A stretch of 64,000 nt of DNA from Arsukibacterium sp. UBA3155 (GTDB lineage Bacteria; Pseudomonadota; Gammaproteobacteria; Enterobacterales; Alteromonadaceae): the NCBI GenBank assembly GCA_002364615.1, contig DEYP01000002.1:175038-239037 (forward strand), read 5' to 3'. A program made the position numbers and the translations under genes. This document shows positions 7,702-16,344 of the stretch, piece after piece; position 1 is the stretch's first letter; each line of letters begins with the position of its first letter. The notes beneath the pieces were generated by a model, which was given only the letters and a program-made list of their open reading frames with translations, had not been told where the DNA came from and searched no databases.

Positions 7702-9831
7702 ATGCTGGAATTCTGGGCTTTAACGTCAAAAGGCGTCGAAGAGCTGTTAGCGGATGAAATTCGTCATCATCAGGGCGACGTGATTAAAGTATCTATGGGT
7801 GTGGTGCGCTTTAAAGCAGAGTTAAGCAGTGCTTATCAACTGTGTTTATGGTCGCGTCTGGCCACGCGTATCATGCGCCTTATTCAGTCAGAACCCGTAA
7901 CCGAAGCATCAGATTTATACCAGATTGCCCGCAAAATTGACTGGCCACAGTTAATGACCATCCGCCAGACGTTGGCAGTAGATTGTGTGGGTAAGCACGC
8001 CACCATCGACAACAGCCAGTTTGGTGGCATGCGCTTAAAAGATGCCATTGTTGATCAGTTTCGCGAAGAGACCGGCCAAAGGCCAGATGTCGATCGCTTA
8101 AGTCCCGACATGCGCTTTCAGGTTCGCTTAGAAAAAAACTATTTTCATTTCCTGCAGGACTTCTCCGGCCCATCGCTGCATCAACGCGGTTATCGCAGTG
8201 GTCAGGGCGAAGCGCCGTTAAAGGAACATTTAGCTGCCGCCTTATTAAAACGTTCTGGCTGGACAGCCGGGCAGCCATTATTTGATCCGTTTTGTGGTAG
8301 CGGTACCATAATAATTGAAGCGGCATTAATTGCTCTGAATAAAGCGCCGGGGCTTAACCGCGAACGCTTTGCGTTTGAAGGCTGGCCAGGGCATCGGGGC
8401 AGTGTCTGGCAGCAGTTAAAAGCGGAGGCAAAAGCCAAAGAAGTACAGTTGCCATCACAAACACTTTGTTATGGCAGTGATACCGACGAGCGAGCGTTAG
8501 CCAAGGCACGACAAAACATTGCCCGCGCTGGCGTAGCTGAGTATGTCAAAATCGATTATGCCGATGCCACAGAGCTTAAGGGCAGTGTGGCAGAAACAGC
8601 TGGTGTTATTGTCACTAATCCGCCTTACGGTGAACGGCTGGGAGACTTACCCAGTTTAATTCCGCTATACAGTAAATTTGCTTTGGCGTTAAAGCAGCAT
8701 TATCAGGGCTGGCGCTTAGCTATTATTACTTCTAATGCTGACTTGCTGCGTTCACTACGCTTATCTAAAAGTAAAACCTATAAATTTACCAATGGCCCGC
8801 TCGACTGTGAGTTCACTTTGTTTGAGCTGACCGAAAAACAAGTTGCGGTAAGTTCTGATGCGCCATCGCTATTTTTTAACGAGAGTAGCTCATTTGGCAA
8901 TCGGCTGGCTAAAAACCTGAAGCAACTGCAAAAGTGGGCAAAACGGGAAGGCATTAGCTGTTATCGTGTGTACGATGCCGATATTCCGGAATATAACGTA
9001 GCCGTGGATTGGTACGATGGCGAAGTAGTGGTGCATGAGTATGCTGCACCGGCAACGGTTGACGAGCAAATTGCCCAGAAGCGCTTGTTTGATGTGGTGA
9101 ACCAGGTACCTCAGGTGCTTGGTATCACTTCAGATAAAATGATTTTAAAAGTCCGGGAAAAACAAAAAGGCGCTAATCAGTATCAGGCCATGGCCAAAGC
9201 CGGCCAGTACAAGGAAGTGACTGAGTACGGTGCTAAGTTTTTAGTTAACCTGCGTGACTACCTGGATACCGGTTTGTTTTTAGACCACCGTCTAACCCGG
9301 CGGTTAATTCAGCAGCAAGCAAAAGAAAAAACCGTACTTAATTTATTTGCTTACACCGGCTCAGCATCGGTTCACGCCGCCATCGGCGGGGCCAAAGCAG
9401 TAACCACTGTTGATATGTCAAATACCTATTTAGATTGGGCGAAGCGCAACTTTACTCAAAATGGTTTAATGCTTAGTGGCCCGCAGGCTAAACAGTATCA
9501 GTTTGAACAAGCGGATTGTCTGCAATGGTTAGCACGCTGTCGCAACCAATTTGATTTAATTTTTGTAGACCCGCCAACTTTTTCCAATTCAAAGCGAATG
9601 GAAGATAACTGGGACGTGCAACGGGATCATGTCAGTTTGCTGAATATGCTGGTGGGGCGCTTAAACCCGGGCGGCAAAGTCATTTTCTCTAACAACAAAC
9701 GCCGTTTTAAAATTGATAAGGTGGCGTTGGAAGAGGCGGGTTGGCAGGTTAAAGATATTTCTGCAGCGACTTTGCCAGAAGACTTTAAACGTAACCCCAA
9801 TATTCATGTCTGTTTTGAGTTAACACGCTAA
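7702..9831 (+). CDS. rlmKL: Bifunctional 23S rRNA methyltransferase RlmKL
   Basis: The 709-residue protein combines RlmL (m2G2445) and RlmK (m7G2069) activities on 23S rRNA. An N-terminal THUMP region is followed by the RlmL methyltransferase with DPFCGSGTI and NPPYGERLG, then the RlmK domain with LFAYTGSASVHAA and DPPTFSNSKRM. The frame extends upstream to a TTG at 7693, but the ATG at 7702 (MLEFWALTSKG) matches the family N-terminus and has AAGGTTG before it. It heads a likely operon: its TAA shares one base with the ATG of the glutaredoxin-like gene, and uup follows. Confidence 0.96.
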   Translation: MLEFWALTSKGVEELLADEIRHHQGDVIKVSMGVVRFKAELSSAYQLCLWSRLATRIMRLIQSEPVTEASDLYQIARKIDWPQLMTIRQTLAVDCVGKHATIDNSQFGGMRLKDAIVDQFREETGQRPDVDRLSPDMRFQVRLEKNYFHFLQDFSGPSLHQRGYRSGQGEAPLKEHLAAALLKRSGWTAGQPLFDPFCGSGTIIIEAALIALNKAPGLNRERFAFEGWPGHRGSVWQQLKAEAKAKEVQLPSQTLCYGSDTDERALAKARQNIARAGVAEYVKIDYADATELKGSVAETAGVIVTNPPYGERLGDLPSLIPLYSKFALALKQHYQGWRLAIITSNADLLRSLRLSKSKTYKFTNGPLDCEFTLFELTEKQVAVSSDAPSLFFNESSSFGNRLAKNLKQLQKWAKREGISCYRVYDADIPEYNVAVDWYDGEVVVHEYAAPATVDEQIAQKRLFDVVNQVPQVLGITSDKMILKVREKQKGANQYQAMAKAGQYKEVTEYGAKFLVNLRDYLDTGLFLDHRLTRRLIQQQAKEKTVLNLFAYTGSASVHAAIGGAKAVTTVDMSNTYLDWAKRNFTQNGLMLSGPQAKQYQFEQADCLQWLARCRNQFDLIFVDPPTFSNSKRMEDNWDVQRDHVSLLNMLVGRLNPGGKVIFSNNKRRFKIDKVALEEAGWQVKDISAATLPEDFKRNPNIHVCFELTR

Positions 9832-10055
9832 TGACGCAATACACCTTATATAGCACCTGGGGGTGTCATCTGTGTGAGCAGGCCGAAGCGCTGCTGACAG
9901 ACGCGGGTGTGAACTTTCAAGTGGTTGACATTATTGACGATGAAAAATTGCTGCAGCAATTTAGGGTACATATTCCGGTGCTGGCGGCAGGTAATGAATT
10001 GTTATACTGGCCGTTTGATGCGGACAGTATGGCCAGCTGGTTAAAAAATGTTTAG
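9831..10055 (+). CDS. Glutaredoxin-like thiol protein
   Basis: This small 74-residue thioredoxin-fold protein has a CxxC redox site (WGCHLCEQA, Cys13-x-x-Cys16) right after the first strand, and a cis-proline block HIPVLAA, as in glutaredoxin family proteins of the DUF836/YbbN-like small type. Its ATG overlaps the stop of rlmKL by one base, so it is translated from the same message. It may be a thiol reductant; the partner is not known. Genes of this kind are often found between rlmKL and uup in Alteromonadales. Confidence 0.85.
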   Translation: MTQYTLYSTWGCHLCEQAEALLTDAGVNFQVVDIIDDEKLLQQFRVHIPVLAAGNELLYWPFDADSMASWLKNV

Positions 10056-10088
10056 TCATAGCATGTATAGAGTGAAGGATAGTAAGTA

Positions 10089-11993
10089 GTGGAATTGTTA
10101 CGTTTTCAACAAGCCTGTTTAGCCTTTGGCACTAACCCGATATTAGATCATGTCGACTTTAGCCTGTTCAGCGGTGAGCGGGTATGTTTAGTGGGCCGCA
10201 ACGGTGCCGGTAAATCGTCATTCTTGAAATTGCTGACCGGTCAGCAAAATTTGGATGATGGCCAGATAGTGGTTAATACCGGTGTTGTGCTAAGCCGATT
10301 AGAGCAAGATCCTCCAGCCAAAATGCAAGCTAAAATTGCCGACTTTATTCGCGAAGGCGCGGGTGATCTAGCTGAAAAGCTGCAGCAATTTTATACCTTG
10401 TCAGAGAATCTGGAAGGCGCAGGTGATGCCGAGTATCGCTTGTTTGAACAACTACAGAATGAAATGGATACCCGTGATGGCTGGTCACTGGAGGCTCGGG
10501 TCAGTGATTTGTGTCAGCAGTTTGAAATGGATCCGGATGCCAGTTTAGCAACGTTGTCAGGTGGTTGGTTGCGCAAAGCGGCGCTGGCCCGGGCATTAAT
10601 TGCCAAACCACAGATCTTATTGCTAGATGAGCCTACTAACCACTTAGACTTAGCCGCTATTCAGTGGCTTGAGCAGTTCTTACTGAATTTTAACGGCGCC
10701 ATTATTTTTATATCGCATGACCGGGCGTTTATCCGTGCTTTAGCTACCCGAATTATTGACTTAGACCGGGGCGAGCTGACTTCACATCCTGGTAATTACC
10801 AGGAGTATCTGGATCGTAAACAAAAAATGCTGGAAGACGAGCAAAAGCATAACGCGTTGTTCGATAAACGTCTGGCAGAAGAAGAAGTGTGGATACGCCA
10901 GGGCATTAAAGCCCGTCGAACCCGTAATGAAGGTAGGGTAAGGGCATTAAAAGCATTACGTCAGGAGCGGGCGGCACGCTTGGAGCAGCAAGGTAAAGTC
11001 GACTTTAATATTGAGCAGGCGAACCGCTCAGGCAAACTGGTGTTTGAAAGTAAGGGTATAAGCCTGGCATTTAACGGCAAGCCGGTTATGGACAATTTAG
11101 ATTTGCTGGTAATGCGTGGCGATCGTATTGCGTTAGTCGGTCCAAATGGTGTTGGCAAGTCTAGCCTGATTAAAGTGTTGCTTGATGATTACAAGGTCGA
11201 CAGTGGCGAGATAAAACGTGGTACCAATTTAGAAGTGGCCTACTTCGATCAGCATCGGATAGCTTTGGATTTAGAAGCAACGGTACAAGATAACGTCGCT
11301 GATGGTAAGCAGGAAGTGCAGCAAAATGGCCAGAGCCGCCATGTTCTGAGTTACTTGCAAGACTTTTTGTTTCCACCGGCCCGGGCACGTACGCCAGTTA
11401 AAGCACTTTCGGGTGGTGAAAAGAACCGCTTGTTATTGGCTAAGCTATTTGCCCGGCCCAGTAATTTGCTGATCCTCGATGAGCCAACCAATGATTTGGA
11501 TGTGGAAACACTCGAATTGCTGGAAGATATTCTGCAGCAGTATCAGGGCACCGTTCTATTGGTTAGCCATGACCGTGAGTTTGTAAATAACACGGTAACC
11601 AGTTCGTTATTATTTGCCGGTAACGGCCGGATTATAGAAATCGCAGGCGGTTACGACGATGTCACAGCTTATCAGGCGCGCCAGAGTGTCAGAAAAGCCA
11701 ATGATAAACCGGTCACTGGCGAGAAAGCGGTGTCAGAAAAGCCAGCGGAACCTTTAGTTAGTAACGCTAAGAAGTTATCATACAAAGAAAAACGTGAACT
11801 TGAACTTTTACCCCAACAGATTGAGCAACTTGATGCTGAGCTCAGCGCGTTACAGCAACAGGTTAATGATCCGGAATTTTTCAAACGAAATGCTGCCGAT
11901 AGCCAACAGACGTTGAACCTATTGCAGCAGACTGAGTCGAAGCTGGCGCAAGCTTTTGCGCGTTGGGAACAATTAGAAGCATCCGGTTCATAG
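10089..11993 (+). CDS. uup: ABC-F ATPase Uup
   Basis: The 634-residue protein has two ABC ATPase cassettes without transmembrane segments. The first has GRNGAGKSS, LSGGWLRK and [11 protein letters not shown]; the second GPNGVGKSS, LSGGEKNR and LILDEPTNDLD. The tail from about 540 is lysine/glutamate/glutamine-rich and predicted coiled coil, the DNA-binding C-terminal domain that separates Uup from the other ABC-F proteins. Uup is linked to ribosome function and precise excision of transposons. The start is GTG at 10089, 33 bp after the glutaredoxin-like gene. Confidence 0.94.
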   Translation: MELLRFQQACLAFGTNPILDHVDFSLFSGERVCLVGRNGAGKSSFLKLLTGQQNLDDGQIVVNTGVVLSRLEQDPPAKMQAKIADFIREGAGDLAEKLQQFYTLSENLEGAGDAEYRLFEQLQNEMDTRDGWSLEARVSDLCQQFEMDPDASLATLSGGWLRKAALARALIAKPQILLLDEPTNHLDLAAIQWLEQFLLNFNGAIIFISHDRAFIRALATRIIDLDRGELTSHPGNYQEYLDRKQKMLEDEQKHNALFDKRLAEEEVWIRQGIKARRTRNEGRVRALKALRQERAARLEQQGKVDFNIEQANRSGKLVFESKGISLAFNGKPVMDNLDLLVMRGDRIALVGPNGVGKSSLIKVLLDDYKVDSGEIKRGTNLEVAYFDQHRIALDLEATVQDNVADGKQEVQQNGQSRHVLSYLQDFLFPPARARTPVKALSGGEKNRLLLAKLFARPSNLLILDEPTNDLDVETLELLEDILQQYQGTVLLVSHDREFVNNTVTSSLLFAGNGRIIEIAGGYDDVTAYQARQSVRKANDKPVTGEKAVSEKPAEPLVSNAKKLSYKEKRELELLPQQIEQLDAELSALQQQVNDPEFFKRNAADSQQTLNLLQQTESKLAQAFARWEQLEASGS

Positions 11994-12043
11994 ATTTTTT
12001 ATAACAGATTATAAGTACATCAGAAGTACATTAGGGGCGTTGA

Positions 12044-13894
12044 ATGAAATTATCTCGGATCAGTTTAGCATTAGTACCTTTGCTAACTGCATTTTCTGCC
12101 ACAGCGGCGGTATATCAAGTGGCAGAGCTGGAGCCAAACACTATATCCAAGGCAACCTTTGCTGCTGCGTTAAACGATCAGGGTGATGCTATTGTTACCG
12201 GTCAGGGCTATACGCAACTCACTGTGCGGGACGGCTTGACAACCCGAGTCGTTAACATTGTTAATTTTATCGATTTTCCGTTGGATGGCAGTACCATTGA
12301 TTTTGAAAGTGATGCCATTAAAGCCATTTTAACAGAAGAGCAAATTGCAGATGCCAAGCTTGGCATTTACGATGCCACGGTATTAAATATCCTTAGTGTT
12401 GTGTTGGCTGCCAGTCCAGATAAGAGAAACCAGCCAGTGGGTGAGGCTGTGGCTATTTCGCTGCCTGCGAATGGCATGCCTGTCGCTATTTCCTTGCGGG
12501 ATGTTAACCAACTTCGCGGTAACAGCGAATATGTTTATGATATTAATGAGCAAGGCGTGGCCGTAGGCATCGCTACCGCGCCTTCCAGTAAGCAGGAGTT
12601 TACCACAACGCCCGATCCTGATGCAGAAGATGCAGATTCGCAGGAGCCTGAAACTTTTACGGTATGGCAGCCAGAGCCGGGTTTTCAGTATGGGGTAGCC
12701 GTTACCAGCAATGGTCCGGTAAATTTATTACCTCCTTATACCGAGATGGGAGGCGGGTTTAGTCAGGCATTTGCCATCAATAGTCAGAATCTGATTGCCG
12801 GCTCGGGCTCCGTTGCGTTGGATGATGATATTAAGACAGAATTGGCAGCGCTATGCACTGGTGCTAGTGAGCCTGCGGTGTACTGTCTTAATCGTCAGCA
12901 TGAAAGTCGGACACTTTCGTTTTTTGACTTAAAGAGTCAAATTGTTCGCAATCAAACCATTGTCATTCCAGAGAGTTATTCTGAGCGGGCAGTGTTATGG
13001 CAGTTACAAGCTGATGGCAGCGCAACGGTCAGTCAAACCTTCGGTTTTCTTGGTGAAAAAGGCACTGGTTTGGCGTACGAAGCTGCTGAGGACGAATCAG
13101 AGATACGCTACGCCAGTGCTGCTACTGCGGTCAATGATAACGGTATAGCGGTAGGGTATTCCATTTTCAGCGATAGTGATCGTAGCATTCTGTTTCTCGA
13201 TAGCTTAGGTCGGCAGTTTCGCCGTGCCTATGTTGCGCCTCATGCCACTTTATACCAGGACGGTGAAGCAACGGGCATGGTTGACCCTGCCCAGTGGTTA
13301 GCGAGTATCGCTACAGATATAAATAATAATAATATCGCTACCGGCTATGCAATAAAAACTATCAATGGTTCAAGGCGCGATAAGTTTTTTTATTATGATG
13401 TGGCTGCGGCTACCGTTGTATTTCCAACTGACTTTTTCGTCAGCTCATCTTCAGTAGCAACTGATATTAATGATAATGGCCAGATTGTCGGACGAGCTGA
13501 AATTATCATTGGTGGCACAACAGACCGGCGTCAGCATGGTTTTGTGTATGATATGACCAGTGATACTTTTCAGGATTTGAATACCCTGGTTGGCTGTAAC
13601 GCTGATTTTACAATCGTTGATGCCAGAGCAATTAATAACAATGGCGAAATCCTGGCAACAGTATTAAAGTCGCTGCCCCAGCTGGATGCCAAAGGACAAC
13701 CGATATTGGACGAGAGTGGTAACCCGCAACTGGTCGAGCAGGCTAAGGCGGTTAAGTTATTACCCATCGCCAATGGAGAGCCAGACAATTGCAATACTGA
13801 GCAAGATACTTATGAACGTAAAGCCGGTGGCTTAGGCAGTTTAGGGCTGTTGTTACTTGTTGGTTTTGGCGCTTTATACCGTCGCAGACGCTAA
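12044..13894 (+). CDS. DUF3466 secreted protein with GlyGly-CTERM-like tail
   Basis: The 616-residue protein has a signal peptide (about 1-21, ending SATA) and a repeating pattern of short segments such as INEQGVAVG, AINSQNLIAGSG, AVNDNGIAVGYS, DINNNNIATGYA and DINDNGQIVGRA. This is typical of DUF3466 and HAF-like extracellular repeats, which may form a beta-propeller-like fold. The C-terminus is KAGGLGSLGLLLLVG followed by four arginines: a Gly-rich motif, a hydrophobic helix and a basic end, matching the GlyGly-CTERM sorting signal processed by rhombosortase. Its function is unknown. It follows uup by 50 bp and ends at a strong terminator. Confidence 0.85.
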   Translation: MKLSRISLALVPLLTAFSATAAVYQVAELEPNTISKATFAAALNDQGDAIVTGQGYTQLTVRDGLTTRVVNIVNFIDFPLDGSTIDFESDAIKAILTEEQIADAKLGIYDATVLNILSVVLAASPDKRNQPVGEAVAISLPANGMPVAISLRDVNQLRGNSEYVYDINEQGVAVGIATAPSSKQEFTTTPDPDAEDADSQEPETFTVWQPEPGFQYGVAVTSNGPVNLLPPYTEMGGGFSQAFAINSQNLIAGSGSVALDDDIKTELAALCTGASEPAVYCLNRQHESRTLSFFDLKSQIVRNQTIVIPESYSERAVLWQLQADGSATVSQTFGFLGEKGTGLAYEAAEDESEIRYASAATAVNDNGIAVGYSIFSDSDRSILFLDSLGRQFRRAYVAPHATLYQDGEATGMVDPAQWLASIATDINNNNIATGYAIKTINGSRRDKFFYYDVAAATVVFPTDFFVSSSSVATDINDNGQIVGRAEIIIGGTTDRRQHGFVYDMTSDTFQDLNTLVGCNADFTIVDARAINNNGEILATVLKSLPQLDAKGQPILDESGNPQLVEQAKAVKLLPIANGEPDNCNTEQDTYERKAGGLGSLGLLLLVGFGALYRRRR

Positions 13895-13910
13895 CAGTAT
13901 CTTGTGCTAA

Positions 13911-13936
13911 AAAGAGCTGCTTCGGCAGCTTTTTTT
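13911..13936 (+). terminator. Rho-independent terminator after the DUF3466 gene
   Basis: AGCTGC and GCAGCT (13915-13920, 13925-13930) flank a TTCG tetraloop and are followed by a run of T residues. It ends the rlmKL-uup-DUF3466 transcript. Confidence 0.9.
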
Positions 13937-14216
13937 ATGTTTAAGCCGGGCTTGTTAAAATGGTTATCAAAATTTGTATTTTAAGCATAATAAAATATAG
14001 CAAAAAACATAATTAAATTGTATGGCACTTCAGTTTGTTAGGTTTTGTCAAGCAGTATATCTGCTATTTTAGATTGAACCTTACCGTCCTGTCAGCTATC
14101 AATTAATCAGTACGTTGTTGCAATATGCGTTCAACTGTATTTAGCGATGAATTGATGACTGCTGATGCAACGACTGTACTGTTAATCAATAAAAATATGT
14201 TGAGGAAGACTGCCGT
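13937..14216 (+). promoter_or_regulatory. AT-rich control region of rmf
   Basis: This gene-free stretch lies between the DUF3466 terminator and rmf. It is AT-rich. An inverted repeat AGCAG-TATAT-CTGCT sits at 14051-14065, about 150 bp before the gene. A plausible promoter is TTGATG (14152-14157), 17 bases, TGTACT (14175-14180), giving a leader of about 30 bases with GAGGAAG as ribosome binding site. I see no small gene in it. Confidence 0.45.
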
Positions 14217-14399
14217 ATGAAAAGACAAAAACGTGATCGTCTGGAACGTGCTCATGCTCAAGGTTATCGTGCCGGTGTTACCGGACGCTCTAAAGAAATT
14301 TGTCCCTATCAAAATTTAGATGCCCGCTCGCAATGGCTCGGAGGTTGGCGGGAAGCAATGGAAGATCGAAATGTCGGTTTGTTTAACAAAGGCCTCTAA
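14217..14399 (+). CDS. rmf: Ribosome modulation factor RMF
   Basis: The 60-residue basic protein starts MKRQKRDRLERAHAQGYRAG and contains GRSKEICPY and SQWLGGWREA, the conserved blocks of RMF. RMF dimerises 70S ribosomes into inactive 100S particles in stationary phase and on starvation. It is slightly longer than the 55-residue E. coli protein. A good ribosome binding site, GAGGAAG, precedes the ATG. As in E. coli it sits next to fabA, but here the two genes converge on a shared terminator. Confidence 0.96.
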   Translation: MKRQKRDRLERAHAQGYRAGVTGRSKEICPYQNLDARSQWLGGWREAMEDRNVGLFNKGL

Positions 14400-14427
14400 C
14401 TGGAAAGAACTATTATCTCATTGATTA

Positions 14428-14458
14428 GAAAAAACCCCGCAGATTAAGCGGGGTTTTT
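14428..14458. terminator. Bidirectional terminator between rmf and fabA
   Basis: CCCCGC (14435-14440) and GCGGGG (14448-14453) form the stem. An A-run lies on the left and a T-run on the right, so it can stop transcription from both convergent genes. Confidence 0.9.
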
Positions 14459-14482
14459 ATGTATTAATTCAGTGGTTCAGCG

Positions 14483-14995
14483 TCAGAAGCTTGAAGTGTC
14501 CTGAAATAAGCCTACTTTTAAATCAGTGGCGGCATAGATGTCACGGCCATCAACACTGACCACGCCATCGCCAATACCCATAAACAGTTTACGCTTAATG
14601 ACCCGTTTCATATTAATGGTATAGGTTACTTTTTTTGCCGTAGGTAAAATCTGACCGGTAAATTTAACTTCACCAACACCCAATGCTCTGCCTTTACCGG
14701 GGCCACCACACCAGCCCAGAAAAAAGCCAACCAGCTGCCACATGGCGTCCAGGCCGAGACACCCTGGCATAACCGGGTCGCCTTTAAAGTGACAGGCAAA
14801 AAACCAAAGTTCAGGGTTAATGTCCAGCTCGGCAATGATCTGACCCTTGCCATACAAGCCACCCTCTTCAGATATATGAACAATACGGTCCATCATCAGC
14901 ATATTGTCAGACGGCAACTGGCTGTTACCCTCGCCGAATAATTCACCATTCGCACACGCGATTAAATCTTCTTTTGTAAAGCTATTCTTAGTCAT
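14483..14995 (-). CDS. fabA: 3-hydroxydecanoyl-ACP dehydratase/isomerase FabA
   Basis: The 170-residue hot-dog-fold enzyme dehydrates 3-hydroxydecanoyl-ACP and isomerises trans-2- to cis-3-decenoyl-ACP, the branch point to unsaturated fatty acids. The catalytic pair is visible as His69 in [14 protein letters not shown] and Asp83 in [11 protein letters not shown]. The length is normal for FabA. The promoter region holds a FabR-like operator (15031-15048), so repression by FabR in response to unsaturated acyl-thioesters is likely. fabB is not in the window. Confidence 0.97.
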   Translation of the reverse strand: MTKNSFTKEDLIACANGELFGEGNSQLPSDNMLMMDRIVHISEEGGLYGKGQIIAELDINPELWFFACHFKGDPVMPGCLGLDAMWQLVGFFLGWCGGPGKGRALGVGEVKFTGQILPTAKKVTYTINMKRVIKRKLFMGIGDGVVSVDGRDIYAATDLKVGLFQDTSSF

Positions 14996-15008
14996 GTATG
15001 TTTAACCC

Positions 15009-15014
15009 ATTATA
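15009..15014 (-). promoter_or_regulatory. -10 box of the fabA promoter
   Basis: The minus strand reads TATAAT here. A -35 element at the proper spacing would fall at about 15032-15037, inside the FabR-like palindrome. The leader would be only a few bases long. Confidence 0.45.
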
Positions 15015-15030
15015 ATTGCTGCGTCACTTT

Positions 15031-15048
15031 AGCGAACAGTTGTACGCC
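15031..15048. promoter_or_regulatory. FabR-like operator upstream of fabA
   Basis: AGCGAACA-GT-TGTACGCC is an 18-bp near-perfect inverted repeat that resembles the FabR (YijC) recognition pattern AGCGTACA-N2-TGTTCGCT known from fabA and fabB promoters of gammaproteobacteria. It covers the expected -35 position of fabA, which fits repression. The consensus is quoted from memory. Confidence 0.65.
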
Positions 15049-15133
15049 AGACAAGTCCGATTTGTCGATTCGCTGTTTTTCGGCCGGTCTGTTAATTGTA
15101 GGTGGCCAGTCTTTTCCTGACAAATAAATAAGT

Positions 15134-15403
15134 ATGAGTATAGCAATGAGCAACGACAATAAACGTGCGCTGAGTAATGCCGAAAAACAACAGCGGTACC
15201 GCGAGCGTCAGCAAGCGTCAGGCAAGAAAGAACTGCGTGGTTATCTGACACCGGAAGCGTTAAGTTGCTATCAGGAAATACAAGAAAAAACGCAATGGAA
15301 TGACAGTACATTACTGAGTAACGCCATTCGACTGATGTATGCGGCGCATAAATGTGGACAGATTGGCATTTTGAATAGCTGGTTGACGGAACATAAGCGT
15401 TAA
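15134..15403 (+). CDS. Small basic protein, possible ribbon-helix-helix-like regulator
   Basis: The 89-residue protein begins with a very basic segment (LSNAEKQQRYRERQQASGKKE), followed by LRGYLTPEALSCYQEIQEK and WNDSTLLSNAIRLMYAAH. The arrangement of a basic arm, a short strand (ELRGYL) and two helices recalls ribbon-helix-helix or plasmid CopB-like proteins. I do not recognise it as a named family. The start could also be the ATG at 15146 (MSNDNKRA), which has GAG about 8 bases upstream. It diverges from fabA and shares its control region, and it precedes the PTPS-like gene by 83 bp. Confidence 0.6.
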   Translation: MSIAMSNDNKRALSNAEKQQRYRERQQASGKKELRGYLTPEALSCYQEIQEKTQWNDSTLLSNAIRLMYAAHKCGQIGILNSWLTEHKR

Positions 15404-15486
15404 AAGCACTGGCTTTACTCTTACTGCCAGCGCATTGAATTGGTATACTTGGCTTTTGCTGCAACTGAATTAGCCCGGATTATCAG

Positions 15487-16344
15487 ATGATCTTATTTGT
15501 AAACTCTCTAACGGTAATTGATTTTTCCTATCTGGACCTTAAAAGGGGAATGGTAGGGGAGAGTTATATTGTAGACGCCGAATTACAAGGCAGTTTAGAT
15601 GACACCGCCATGGTGTTTGATTTTGCCAAAGTTAAGAAGGTCATTAAACAGGCAATTGATCAGCTGGTGGATCACAAGCTGGCGTTACCGTTAAACTGTA
15701 ATGCCCTGAGCCTGGAACAGGACAGCACCTGCAGTGTTGTGCGCTATCATAGTGAACGTGGTTTGATTAGTTTGGCTTCACCCGAGGAAGCATTTGCACG
15801 TATACCTTGCCTGCAGATTAACGAAAAGAGTGTCGGGCAGTTTCTTGAACAGCAAATAAAGCCGTTATTACCTGAAAATGTTGAAGGTTTAACTTTAACC
15901 TTGCGTCCTGAAGCAAGTACGGGTTTTTATTACCACTACAGTCATGGTTTAAAAAAACACGATGGCAACTGTCAACGTATTGCCCACGGTCATCGTTCAA
16001 CTATACAGATCTACGCCGACGGCATGTTGTCACCGCGTTTAAATAAGCTTTGGAGCGAACGTTGGCAGGATGGTTATTTAGGTAGTCAAACAGATTTATG
16101 TGACAGCGAAACATTGCAATGGCTTAATAAGCAGCCTGATGCCTATAGTTTCCGCTACCAGGCAAGCCAGGGGTGGTTTGAACTGGTTATCCCTAAAAAC
16201 CATTGTGAAATAGTTCCTTGTGATACCACGGTAGAGTGTCTGGCGGACTATATCGCCACCGAACTAAAAGCAATGGACAACAGCAAAACGTATAAGGTTG
16301 TAGCATATGAAGGTGTGGCTAAAGGCGCTATTGCTCAGTTGTAG
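15487..16344 (+). CDS. Tandem 6-pyruvoyl-tetrahydropterin synthase/QueD-like protein
   Basis: At 285 residues it is about twice the usual length of PTPS/QueD (near 120). The first half keeps the GMVGESYIVDAELQGSLDD, MVFDFAKVKKV and LVDHK blocks of the fold but has lost the zinc histidines (GES in place of HGH). The second half holds YHYSHG and HDGNCQRIAHGH, with the putative catalytic Cys and the zinc-binding HGH pair. The protein may therefore be a fused duplication in which each half gives part of the active site. Substrate is unknown: 6-carboxytetrahydropterin (queuosine pathway) or another pterin. The M23 peptidase gene starts inside its 3' end. Confidence 0.7.
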   Translation: MILFVNSLTVIDFSYLDLKRGMVGESYIVDAELQGSLDDTAMVFDFAKVKKVIKQAIDQLVDHKLALPLNCNALSLEQDSTCSVVRYHSERGLISLASPEEAFARIPCLQINEKSVGQFLEQQIKPLLPENVEGLTLTLRPEASTGFYYHYSHGLKKHDGNCQRIAHGHRSTIQIYADGMLSPRLNKLWSERWQDGYLGSQTDLCDSETLQWLNKQPDAYSFRYQASQGWFELVIPKNHCEIVPCDTTVECLADYIATELKAMDNSKTYKVVAYEGVAKGAIAQL

